Assembly: GCF_013426895.1 (NCBI RefSeq)
Contig: NZ_AP023174.1
Coordinates: forward strand, 124,001 to 188,000
Reading direction: 5' to 3'
Origin: Paraburkholderia largidicola
GTDB lineage: Bacteria > Pseudomonadota > Gammaproteobacteria > Burkholderiales > Burkholderiaceae
Length of the DNA stretch: 64,000 nucleotides
The notes below the pieces were generated by a model. That model was not told the DNA's origin. It ran no database searches and was given only the letters and a program-made list of their open reading frames with translations. Positions 36,266 through 44,075 of the stretch are shown here, in pieces. Numbering within the stretch: position 1 is the first letter of the stretch; every line of letters starts with the position of its first letter. The translations under genes and the position numbers were made by a program.

Positions 36266-37261
36266 TCAGGCAGACACGAGAAACCGGCGCGAGCCGGGCT
36301 TCGTGACGCCGTACTGCACCGTGAATTCCGGGTGATCGGCCAGTAACCGCTTGAGGTCGACGCCGCAACCATCGCGGCTACGACGAAAGGAAACGGAGCC
36401 GGTCTCAAAGATCGCCCGGTCGGCTTCACCCATCGCATGCTGGATGGCTTGCTTGAGCTTCGCTTCGGCAGCCTGACGCCTCTCGATGTCGGCGCGTACG
36501 ACGAGGAGGTCGGCGAAAACCGACGACAGGTGACGGTCATCCGTGAAATCCACCGTGCCGCCGCTGCCGGGATACAGGCACCTGAGCGCACGATCGGCTG
36601 ACTCCGATCCGTCAGCGGGCGGCGGCGTGTCTGTTTCGACATGACGCCAGAATGCGGCTTCCAGTGGAATGAGTCGTGCGATCAGTTCGTCGTCTCGCTC
36701 GATGCGGTGCACTTCGAGCTTTTGTCCGCAAACTAAAACTGCGACATCTGCCCCTTGCTTCCCTGTGACAGCCAACTGATGCTGGACTTGGATCTGTACA
36801 TATTCCGGCACCCCGTCACGCCAGAGTCGCGCGCCGAACTCGCCCGCCGTCTTGCATTCGAGGATCTGCACGTCGGGCGTCGCGACCACCTCGCGGTCGA
36901 TGTTGGCGAGCATGAACGGGAGTGTCGGATGCTGGAGCACGGCATTCACGCGCCGCACGCGGTTGCCCGTCTGCTTCGTGTACGACGCGGCCACGATGGG
37001 TTCGAGCAGCGTGCCCCAGTAGACAGGTTCCGTCGTGTCTTCGGGATCAGGGCGAGCCAGGTTTGCATCACGCCCAGTCTTGATGAGCCACAACTCAAGT
37101 GCGCTCATGTATGGATTGAGGCCCACGGCAGCGGCAGCGTCTGAGCCGCCGATCCCGGATTTCCTGACCTCAAGCCAGTCCTCGCGTGGCATGCCTTTCG
37201 TTTCAACGAGGCGCAATGCTGGACTGCACTTCCCGTGTACGGCGGCTCGGCTTAGAGACAT
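36266..37261 (-). CDS. YqaJ-type viral recombinase/exonuclease
   Basis: A 331-residue nuclease of the lambda-exonuclease (PD-(D/E)xK) fold. KSGIGGSDAAAAVGLNPY is the YqaJ signature; VQILECKTAGEFG supplies the ExK catalytic part and YVQIQVQHQLAVTG the following helix. Such enzymes resect double-stranded ends for single-strand annealing and are frequent in phages and ICEs. No Bet/RecT partner is seen in the window, though one may lie elsewhere. It belongs to the minus-strand module starting at 38781. Confidence 0.88.
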   Translation of the reverse strand: MSLSRAAVHGKCSPALRLVETKGMPREDWLEVRKSGIGGSDAAAAVGLNPYMSALELWLIKTGRDANLARPDPEDTTEPVYWGTLLEPIVAASYTKQTGNRVRRVNAVLQHPTLPFMLANIDREVVATPDVQILECKTAGEFGARLWRDGVPEYVQIQVQHQLAVTGKQGADVAVLVCGQKLEVHRIERDDELIARLIPLEAAFWRHVETDTPPPADGSESADRALRCLYPGSGGTVDFTDDRHLSSVFADLLVVRADIERRQAAEAKLKQAIQHAMGEADRAIFETGSVSFRRSRDGCGVDLKRLLADHPEFTVQYGVTKPGSRRFLVSA

Positions 37262-37334
37262 GATTAACTCCAGATGTGAAAACGCCCGGCGGGGAAATTC
37301 CCGGCCGGGCGCCTATGCTGTGTTGGTGAAAGTC

Positions 37335-38300
37335 TCATGGGACGAGCTTCATCGCTTCGTCCCATGCCTTCTGCTTGAGCGTGGCTCCTGCGCCGAACCA
37401 CGCGGCATCGCGCCGGTGGTCGTCGCTGCGCGCACGGCGTTGATGATCGACAAACTCGGTGATGCTGTTGAGCAGCCCCCAGGCGGTGTCGCTTGCTGAG
37501 GCCATTTCAGCGCCTTTGCCCTGGCCGCCAAACAGTGCCTGGACGGCCTTGACAGCACTGTCGTTGGTAGTCGAAACGGGCCGGTCGGATGTGCTGCCTG
37601 CGTTGTAGGTCAACACACGCCGGAAATAGGCTTCGGCGGTTTCGTCGCTCACCTTGCGTTCAGACAGGGCTTTCATGCGTGCCATAAAGCCATCCCAGTT
37701 CGATATTGCAATACCCAATTGGCGTTTGACGGCCTGCGCATCGAACTGGCTTCGGTGCGGTACTTTGACAGCGCCAGTGCCGTCGCCCAGCGCGATCGCG
37801 AGCGTGTTGTTGCACACGACACGCACCGACGTGAACTGCGCGGTTGTCGCGAGCGTGCCGTCGCAGGCGGTGGCGAGCAACAGGTAGCCGTTTACACGGT
37901 CGCATCCCTTGAGCGTGGCGCTCTGACCGGTCTTCGCGAGCGCCCACAGTTTCTTGCCGTCCTTCAGCACACCTGCTGTTTCAAGCTCGAACCCGCCAAC
38001 TTCTGTGAGGTCCCGGTAGAACTCAAGGATCTCGGCGGGCTGTACGACCTGATAGCGGCTGGAGACGACAGATAGCGGTGCTTTCGTGTCGGAGCGGTAG
38101 AGCACTTTCTGCTCGGGGAATGCGTGGATCGAGCCGAGGCCCGTGCTGCCGGCGACAAAGCGCACTTCGGATTCTTCAATCTTCCAGTTCATGCCGGCCT
38201 GTTGTGCCCAGACTTCGAGCGGCTGGTTATGGGCGAGCTGGTTACCGAGGCCGTGCCACGGGGTGTCATTGACATAGGCCATCGTTTGAACGAGATGCAT
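37335..38300 (-). CDS. DUF932 (phage/plasmid-like TIGR03299) protein
   Basis: A 321-residue protein. The ATG at 38300 follows CAGGAGCACC and gives MHLVQTMAYVNDTPWHGLG; WHGLG is the conserved opening of DUF932. VVSSRYQVVQPAEILEFYRD and TSVRVVCNNTLAIAL are further conserved parts. DUF932 proteins occur in phages, plasmids and ICEs next to recombination genes; molecular function is not established. An upstream start at 38372 lacks a ribosome-binding site. Confidence 0.85.
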   Translation of the reverse strand: MHLVQTMAYVNDTPWHGLGNQLAHNQPLEVWAQQAGMNWKIEESEVRFVAGSTGLGSIHAFPEQKVLYRSDTKAPLSVVSSRYQVVQPAEILEFYRDLTEVGGFELETAGVLKDGKKLWALAKTGQSATLKGCDRVNGYLLLATACDGTLATTAQFTSVRVVCNNTLAIALGDGTGAVKVPHRSQFDAQAVKRQLGIAISNWDGFMARMKALSERKVSDETAEAYFRRVLTYNAGSTSDRPVSTTNDSAVKAVQALFGGQGKGAEMASASDTAWGLLNSITEFVDHQRRARSDDHRRDAAWFGAGATLKQKAWDEAMKLVP

Positions 38301-38415
38301 GGTGGTGCTCCTGATAGAGAAAGTGAGAAGCAGACAGCAAAAATACCTACATCCCCGAAGGGCTGTAGGCATGGCGTCGAATAGCGGACTAGGGAAAACG
38401 AAACGAACCGGCGAG

Positions 38416-38781
38416 CTAGGACGTTTGCTGCTTGCCGAAGGTATGGCCGCATGCCGTGCACTCGAAGTTGTCGAGCACGTGCGTGTCGATTTGCTCGCCT
38501 ACGGCGGAACCAGCGGCACAACCCGCTGCGCCCCCGAACAGCGCGCCCATGAGCGCACCAGCAAGGCCGCCGAAGATTGAGCCGACGGGGCCGGCGACCA
38601 TGCCAAGAGCTGCGCCAGCTTCGGCACCGCCTAATGCGGCAGCAGCGCTACCGGCGGCACCGGCAGCTGCACCCACGGCGCTACCAGCTTTGCGAGCATA
38701 GTTACGAGTTTTGATGTTTGTGGAGTTGCAGCGGGGGCATTCAAGCGATGTACGCGCAGGCGCGAGAGTACTGGAAGACAT
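38416..38781 (-). CDS. Zinc-ribbon protein with glycine-zipper membrane segment
   Basis: A 121-residue protein with two half zinc ribbons: CPRC near residue 15 and CTAC near residue 107. Between them lie about 75 residues that are mostly Gly and Ala (GAAAGAAGSAAAALGG and AGCAAGSAVG), a glycine-zipper pattern typical of membrane-inserting segments. So cytosolic zinc-binding ends may flank a membrane hairpin. It is the first gene of the minus-strand module. Role unknown. Confidence 0.7.
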   Translation of the reverse strand: MSSSTLAPARTSLECPRCNSTNIKTRNYARKAGSAVGAAAGAAGSAAAALGGAEAGAALGMVAGPVGSIFGGLAGALMGALFGGAAGCAAGSAVGEQIDTHVLDNFECTACGHTFGKQQTS

Positions 38782-39001
38782 TTGGCGACCAAGAGAAAAT
38801 TGAAGACCGTGAATGGATACCTATTAGTTGAGTGGGACCGTTAGTCCATCTCACTGTAGTGATATAGGTCTCAAAATTTCTGGAATCGATTCTTTGCGTA
38901 CAAAAGCACGACTGGCGCATCGTACCCAGCCTCGGCCCATGCAGATTGCGCTAGGCAAAAGGCGCGCAATGCGATGGAATAACTTGTGCTATCGGTCGAC
39001 A

Positions 39002-39937
39002 CTATGCCATCGTGAACTGCTGACTCTCAAAGAATCGATAGACTCCCTTGCCGGCCCTCTTGGCGGAATAAAGCGCACGGTCGGCACACTCAAGAAGTTG
39101 ATCCGCGTTAGTCCCGTCATGTGGGAAAAGAGCAATGCCAACGCTGGCGCCGATATGCACGGTTGTACCATCAGCGAGCGCGAACGACACTTGGAGCTGC
39201 TGGACGATGTGCTCGGCAACGGTGGCAGCGTCATGCGCATGCGCGACCTGTTCCAGAACGATGACGAACTCATCTCCCCCGAGGCGGGCCAGCGTGTCCG
39301 TGTGCCTTAGGCGTGCGTTGAGCCGCGTCGTGACGGCCTGCAGGAGTTCGTCTCCGGCCTTGTGGCCGAACGTGTCATTAACCTGCTTGAAGCCGTCGAG
39401 ATCGACGAACAAGATTGCGCCGGGGACATTCTTTCGAAAGCGGTCGAGCATGTGCTCCAGCCGCGACATCAGCAGCAGGCGGTTAGGTAGCCCAGTGAGT
39501 GGGTCGTGGTGCGCAAGCCGAACCATTTCACGTCGCATGTCCCATATACGCGAGTCGTCGATAAGCGTCCAGATGAGGGCGACCGTTTTCTCGTGTTCAT
39601 CGCGAATAGCATTGATGCGCAGTGAATAGCGATGCACGTGGCTGTGGACCAGCTGGCTAGGCATTTCACCTTGCCAGAAGCCCGTGGACCCGATGGACTT
39701 GCGGATTGCCCGATAGAGCGTCCGGCCGGAACATCCGGCCCAAAGGCGGAGCAGGTTTTTGTCTTGGATTTCATCGGAACGGAATCCAGTTATACGCGTG
39801 AGTGACGTGTTGGATTCGATCACGTATCCCCGGGCATCGGTGATCACCATGCCGTCCGGACAATGGTCGAAGATCATTGCGCGCAGCCCGAGTCGCTGTA
39901 CTGTCGTAATCGGAGCAAGAGGTTTCCCGCGTTCCAA
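39002..39937 (-). CDS. Diguanylate cyclase with N-terminal PAS domain
   Basis: A 311-residue soluble protein. A PAS domain occupies about residues 20-135 (DGMVITDARGYVIESNTS, then RITGFRSDE). The GGDEF domain spans about 140-305: HHDPLTGLPNRLLL opens it, DLDGFKQVNDTFGHKAGDEL binds metal, and the active-site loop is LGGDEFVIVLEQ, intact. It should make cyclic di-GMP. No EAL domain or membrane segment is present. Its position beside element genes suggests it is cargo. Confidence 0.92.
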   Translation of the reverse strand: MERGKPLAPITTVQRLGLRAMIFDHCPDGMVITDARGYVIESNTSLTRITGFRSDEIQDKNLLRLWAGCSGRTLYRAIRKSIGSTGFWQGEMPSQLVHSHVHRYSLRINAIRDEHEKTVALIWTLIDDSRIWDMRREMVRLAHHDPLTGLPNRLLLMSRLEHMLDRFRKNVPGAILFVDLDGFKQVNDTFGHKAGDELLQAVTTRLNARLRHTDTLARLGGDEFVIVLEQVAHAHDAATVAEHIVQQLQVSFALADGTTVHIGASVGIALFPHDGTNADQLLECADRALYSAKRAGKGVYRFFESQQFTMA

Positions 39938-40151
39938 ATTGCCTCCCTGAGTCCACGAGTTTTTCCTGATCGTGCAGGTTAGAAGGCCGGTGAGACAAAT
40001 CGTGTCTTGTTCTGACCAGCAACTTCTGACGGTAGTGCTGGCAGATGGGTAACGAAGGCCGCCATAGTCGTGGTGAAGCCATGGGCTAAAGAGCGCCGGA
40101 AATATGTCGTTAAGAGGTTATTGAAAAGTTCTCCCCGGTCCATTCCCCGAC

Positions 40152-41165
40152 ATGCTAGATCGAGAAATCATGCAGGTCTTGCCCGATGCTGCTAGGGGCG
40201 AGGAGCCAATTTCCACTCCCGACGTACATCGCAAGCTCAGTGTCATGCTGCTCGACCCGCCGGTTGTGAAGACCGTGCAGCGACGGCTCGAAGAGATGCT
40301 CAAAGATTCGCTTGTCTTCATGGAGCAGCGCGGGAGGGCCAAGTATTGGCGCAAGGTTGCGGGAGCAAGCGGCCTTGCCGCAAAGGCGGCCGGGGCAATG
40401 ACGCACGGCGAGGCACTGGCCCTGCAGACATTGCGTCGCTTCTCAACGTGGCGGATTCCGGCGTTGGTGGCCGAAACGCTTTCGCCGTTGTTCGATGTTG
40501 CTGGCAAGCGTCTGGCGACGGTCAATAGCGAGCATGAGCGACGCTACCGTAAATGGATCGACAAGATCGAGGTCGAAACCGGCAGCTTCGCGCTGCGATA
40601 CCCCGACGTCGATCCCGATATCTTCGCAACGGTTTCGCATGCGCTCTTTAACGAGCAGAAACTGGAGATCGTCTACCGGTCGCGCTCGAAGATCGACAAT
40701 GCTGAAGCGAAAGTCATCTACCCGCTCGGGTTGGTGGAGGTCGGCGGGTTGGTTTATCTCGTGGCAGCGATGCCACGCCATCCCAATCCGGCGATGTACC
40801 GGCTTGACCGTCTCGCACGCGCGACCATGCTACCCGAGTCGTTTGCCTACCCGCGCGGGTTCAGGCTCTCGCAGTACGTGCGGGAGCAGCGCCAGTTCGA
40901 TTTCATGGTCGAGGGTGAGATTGACCTGAGGCTGCGTTTCAGGAACGGGGCAGGGAACCATTTGCTCGAAGCGCCGTTGTCCGGCGATCAGCAGGTCATA
41001 CAGGGCGACAGCACGCTTGAGGTGCGCGGAACGGTGCTGTTGAGCCAGAGACTGCGGTGGTGGTTGAGGGCGTTCGGGCCAAACGTCGAGGTGCTGGGGC
41101 CAGAAAGCCTGCGCTCGGAGCTGGCGGCGGAGGCCCGGGCAATGACTGCGATTTACGAAGGGTAG
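40152..41165 (+). CDS. WYL-domain transcriptional regulator
   Basis: A 337-residue protein. The N-terminal third contains a winged-helix region (ISTPDVHRKL and VQRRLEEMLKDSLV), followed by a linker and a WYL domain at about 160-250 (LFNEQKLEIVYRSRSK, YPLGLVEVGGLVYLVA) and a WCX-like C-terminus. WYL proteins of this build (BrxR/CapW type) commonly repress phage-defence operons and respond to nucleic-acid or cyclic-nucleotide signals. It lies upstream of, and in the same direction as, the dynamin-like operon, which it may control. Confidence 0.85.
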   Translation: MLDREIMQVLPDAARGEEPISTPDVHRKLSVMLLDPPVVKTVQRRLEEMLKDSLVFMEQRGRAKYWRKVAGASGLAAKAAGAMTHGEALALQTLRRFSTWRIPALVAETLSPLFDVAGKRLATVNSEHERRYRKWIDKIEVETGSFALRYPDVDPDIFATVSHALFNEQKLEIVYRSRSKIDNAEAKVIYPLGLVEVGGLVYLVAAMPRHPNPAMYRLDRLARATMLPESFAYPRGFRLSQYVREQRQFDFMVEGEIDLRLRFRNGAGNHLLEAPLSGDQQVIQGDSTLEVRGTVLLSQRLRWWLRAFGPNVEVLGPESLRSELAAEARAMTAIYEG

Positions 41166-41281
41166 GGAGCTTTGAGCTGTGTCTGTTGAAGGTGCTCGGA
41201 CATGGTTTGACTGAAGGGGCGGTTATCTTGAGAGGGCGGCATGTTGATGCCGTTCTATTGCACCGCCTGCCAGGAGAAATC

Positions 41282-41416
41282 ATGTGCTCGAATTGTAATT
41301 CCTCCCCCCTGCAACATTTGGCCGCATTTGCGATTGTGTTTGTGGCCGCTGTGGTGGGGACGGCGGCAGTTGGAGCGTATGCCGATCGGGTCAAGTCTGA
41401 TGCGCAGCAGGGATAA
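41282..41416 (+). CDS. Small single-pass membrane protein (tentative)
   Basis: A 44-residue frame with a good AGGAGA site five bases before the ATG. It reads MCSNCNSSPLQHLAAFAIVF and continues hydrophobic to AAVGAYADRV, so one membrane helix follows a CxxC pair. No family is recognised. An overlapping frame at 41241-41444 lacks such a site. It may be real but its shortness limits certainty. Confidence 0.4.
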   Translation: MCSNCNSSPLQHLAAFAIVFVAAVVGTAAVGAYADRVKSDAQQG

Positions 41417-41485
41417 CTCGACCTGTATGGGATGGCGGGTTTGAAACAACCCGTCACGTTTGACGAATAAGCAGCCGGAAACGAT

Positions 41486-41689
41486 ATGCCAGTACGTCCA
41501 GCGCCCTTTACGTTGAAATGCACTCGATGTGGGTGGAAACATACATTTGCCCCGCATAGCGATGTCCTGATCCCCGGTCAGGACATGAAATCACTTTGCC
41601 CGCGCTGTGGCGCGCGGGAATTACGGCGGAGTGAAGCGACGCTGTTCGACCAGTTGTCGGGCAAGCTGAAGGACGTCATCTCGCGATAG
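41486..41689 (+). CDS. Small zinc-ribbon protein
   Basis: A 67-residue protein with CTRCGW near the N-terminus and CPRCGA about 30 residues later, a classic two-knuckle zinc ribbon, followed by a short helix (DQLSGKLKDVIS). It precedes the dynamin-like operon by 60 bases in the same orientation and may be part of it. Function unknown. Confidence 0.65.
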   Translation: MPVRPAPFTLKCTRCGWKHTFAPHSDVLIPGQDMKSLCPRCGARELRRSEATLFDQLSGKLKDVISR

Positions 41690-41748
41690 GGCGAGCGGAC
41701 TCCGATGGCTTCGCTCCCTTTTCATCAGCAATCATCTTGTCACCCAAC

Positions 41749-42318
41749 ATGCATCCTGAACAGGATTTCGATCGGCTGTACACGGACATATCTGCAAGCA
41801 TCGCTGGTGCCATCGCCGATATCGCCGAACTCAATGTCGAGCACGAACAAGGCAAGCAGGAAATCGGCAACATGCTGCAACGGTTGCGCACGATTCAATC
41901 GCGCTTCGATCGGCAACTCGCCGATCTCCAGCAATTTGCGGAGTGGGACAAATTCACGCTCGCCTTCTTCGGCGAGACGAATGCAGGTAAAAGCACCATC
42001 ATCGAGTCGTTGCGCATTCTCTTCAAGGAAGAATCGCGCGAGCAACTGCTGCGCGAACAAGCCTACGACGTCGAACGTTTCGAACAGGCGCTTAAGAACC
42101 ACGTCGAGCAGGTCCGGCAAGGCATGAACCGCGTTTGCAGCGACTATGCGGCGGAAATTGCCGACATCAGGCAAAGCGCAGCAGCGCTCGCGGGCGTGGT
42201 GAAAGCGGAATCGTCGGCGCGTGTGCGCCGCAAGGTCTGGCTGGGTGTGCTTGGCGGCGTCGTGGCGGGTTGCACGCTCGCGGTGCCGCTCACGCTTGTG
42301 CTGCGAGGCCTGCTATGA
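41749..42318 (+). CDS. Dynamin-like GTPase, N-terminal half (LeoB/LeoC-type component)
   Basis: A 189-residue protein. After an N-terminal coil it has the strand and P-loop FFGETNAGKST (GTP-phosphate loop at residues 75-83), then more coil and one membrane helix near the C-terminus (about 162-186). It has no DxxG or NKxD motif: these occur in the next gene, whose start overlaps this stop by ATGA. In enterotoxigenic E. coli, leoB and leoC upstream of leoA were likewise proposed to make up one dynamin-like protein together. ATG at 41749 is used; TTG at 41737 is in frame. No strong ribosome-binding site is seen. Confidence 0.75.
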   Translation: MHPEQDFDRLYTDISASIAGAIADIAELNVEHEQGKQEIGNMLQRLRTIQSRFDRQLADLQQFAEWDKFTLAFFGETNAGKSTIIESLRILFKEESREQLLREQAYDVERFEQALKNHVEQVRQGMNRVCSDYAAEIADIRQSAAALAGVVKAESSARVRRKVWLGVLGGVVAGCTLAVPLTLVLRGLL

Positions 42319-44075
42319 GCACGGTGAGTGTAGAAACCGAGGCGCTCTACGAAGGCGCGACCCGCATCGCGACCTCGGCCGCGCCTGCGCCCGTGAAGGC
42401 TACGCGCGCGCCACTATCCCGCGTTCGGGCTGCCACCGAGGCAGTAGACGGTCTGGTCAATGCGTCGCTCCCAGCGCTCCATGAGGCGGTGATCGCGCTA
42501 GAAGAGCGCCGGCTGGCGGCGCCGCGCGTGGATGGCCGGATCATCGGCACCGGCGAGGCGGACTTCACCAAGGGCAATACCGTCTATCAGCTGAATCATA
42601 AGGGCAAGACCTTCCAATTGCTCGACGTGCCCGGCATCGAAGGCGACGAGAACCGCTACGCGAAGATGGTAGAGGAAGCTGTCGCGAAGGCGCACCTGGT
42701 CGTCTATGTCAACGGCACCAACAAGAAGCCCGAGAAAGCCACCGCCGAGAAGATCCGCTCGTATCTGCGCTGGGGCACGCGGGTCTATCCGCTCGTGAAC
42801 GTGCGCGGAAATGCCGACTCCTACGAGTTCGATAGTGATCGTGAGTCGCTGGAATCGCATGGCGGCGTGCTCGCCGCGCTTAAGCAGACCGTCGGCGTGC
42901 TTGATACCGTGCTGCCAGAGGGCGTGCTATTGCCCGGCAACTGTGTGCAAGGGCTGATCGGCTTTGCTTCGCTCGCGGTGAACAGCATCAGCGGCAAGAC
43001 GAACATCCACCCATCGCGGGACAAGGATCTCGTCATCCAGCAACGCAATTATCGCAAGTATTTCGCGTCCTACAAGGCGATGTTCGAGTTCAGCCAGCTT
43101 GGTGTTATCGCGAAACTGGTTGACGCGAAACTGCCCACTTTCCGCGAAGACATTATCGAAAGCAACAAGGTGAAAGTGCGCCAATTGTTGGCCGCGAACA
43201 TCGCGGATCTGCAAACCGCGCTCGCGGATCATCAGCGCTTCGTGAACGATGTGTCGGGCAGTTTCAAGGACTGCCGTAATCTAGTCGAGACATCGTTGAT
43301 CACATTCGAGCGCCTACTAGCCAACGGAATCTCCAACCGCTGGTCGGACTTCTTCAACGCGCTCAGCGAACGTGCCGACACGATCGTCGCAAAAAATTTC
43401 GGCGAGAACGAGGTCATCGGATCGGAGCTCAGGCGCGCGTCCTCGGCTCTTCAGATTAAGGTGGGCGAGGATATCCAGACGCATCTTCAAACTTTGCTCG
43501 AAGAGCTTCAGGAGCGTGCACGCGACGCCATGCAGCGATTGATTGTCGACGTTCAGCGCATGCAGTTCCTGCAAGGCATGAAGCTCGACGCTGGCGACCG
43601 CGCTGCGGCATTCCGGATCGAGCAGTTGGACATGAGCCTGAGCCTCAAGGAGTGGGGCGGCATTGCGTTGAATATCGCTTCCTATGCAGTCACGGGCGCA
43701 ACCATCGGTTCGGCATTTCCAGTGATCGGTACCTTGATCGGTGGGATTGCGGGCGCCGCCATCGGCGCGCTTATGAGTGTGGTCGGGTTCTTTACTAGCA
43801 AGGAAAAGCGCATCCGCAAGGCCCAGGCGCAGGTGCAGAACAAGATCGACGATCTGCGTAGCGAGGTCATGCGTAAGCTTCCCGGCGAAGTCGCGAAAAT
43901 CGCCGGCTCGATTCGCAAGGAAATGGCGGATTCTGTGCTTGCGCAGATCGATGCACTGCATGCAAAACTCGTGCGCCCGCTCGCCGTCATCGAACAGCAG
44001 ATTGCCGCGATGTCAAACATCAAAACTCAACTTGAACACATGCCCTATGGAACAATTCAAGCAATTCAGCGTTGA
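42315..44075 (+). CDS. Dynamin-like GTPase, remaining domain and stalk (LeoB/LeoC-type component)
   Basis: A 586-residue protein. Near residue 72 it begins as the middle of a GTPase domain: RIIGTGEADFTKGNTVY (switch I region) and LLDVPGIEGDE at 102-112 (DxxG, switch II), then VYPLVNVRGNADSYEF in place of NKxD. There is no P-loop; the preceding protein supplies it. Long helices follow, and at about 440-480 a Gly/Ala-rich hydrophobic hairpin (TGATIGSAFPVIGTLIGG) that could insert into membrane. It overlaps leoA-like by 29 bases. The two halves probably assemble into one active enzyme. Confidence 0.78.
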   Translation: MSTVSVETEALYEGATRIATSAAPAPVKATRAPLSRVRAATEAVDGLVNASLPALHEAVIALEERRLAAPRVDGRIIGTGEADFTKGNTVYQLNHKGKTFQLLDVPGIEGDENRYAKMVEEAVAKAHLVVYVNGTNKKPEKATAEKIRSYLRWGTRVYPLVNVRGNADSYEFDSDRESLESHGGVLAALKQTVGVLDTVLPEGVLLPGNCVQGLIGFASLAVNSISGKTNIHPSRDKDLVIQQRNYRKYFASYKAMFEFSQLGVIAKLVDAKLPTFREDIIESNKVKVRQLLAANIADLQTALADHQRFVNDVSGSFKDCRNLVETSLITFERLLANGISNRWSDFFNALSERADTIVAKNFGENEVIGSELRRASSALQIKVGEDIQTHLQTLLEELQERARDAMQRLIVDVQRMQFLQGMKLDAGDRAAAFRIEQLDMSLSLKEWGGIALNIASYAVTGATIGSAFPVIGTLIGGIAGAAIGALMSVVGFFTSKEKRIRKAQAQVQNKIDDLRSEVMRKLPGEVAKIAGSIRKEMADSVLAQIDALHAKLVRPLAVIEQQIAAMSNIKTQLEHMPYGTIQAIQR

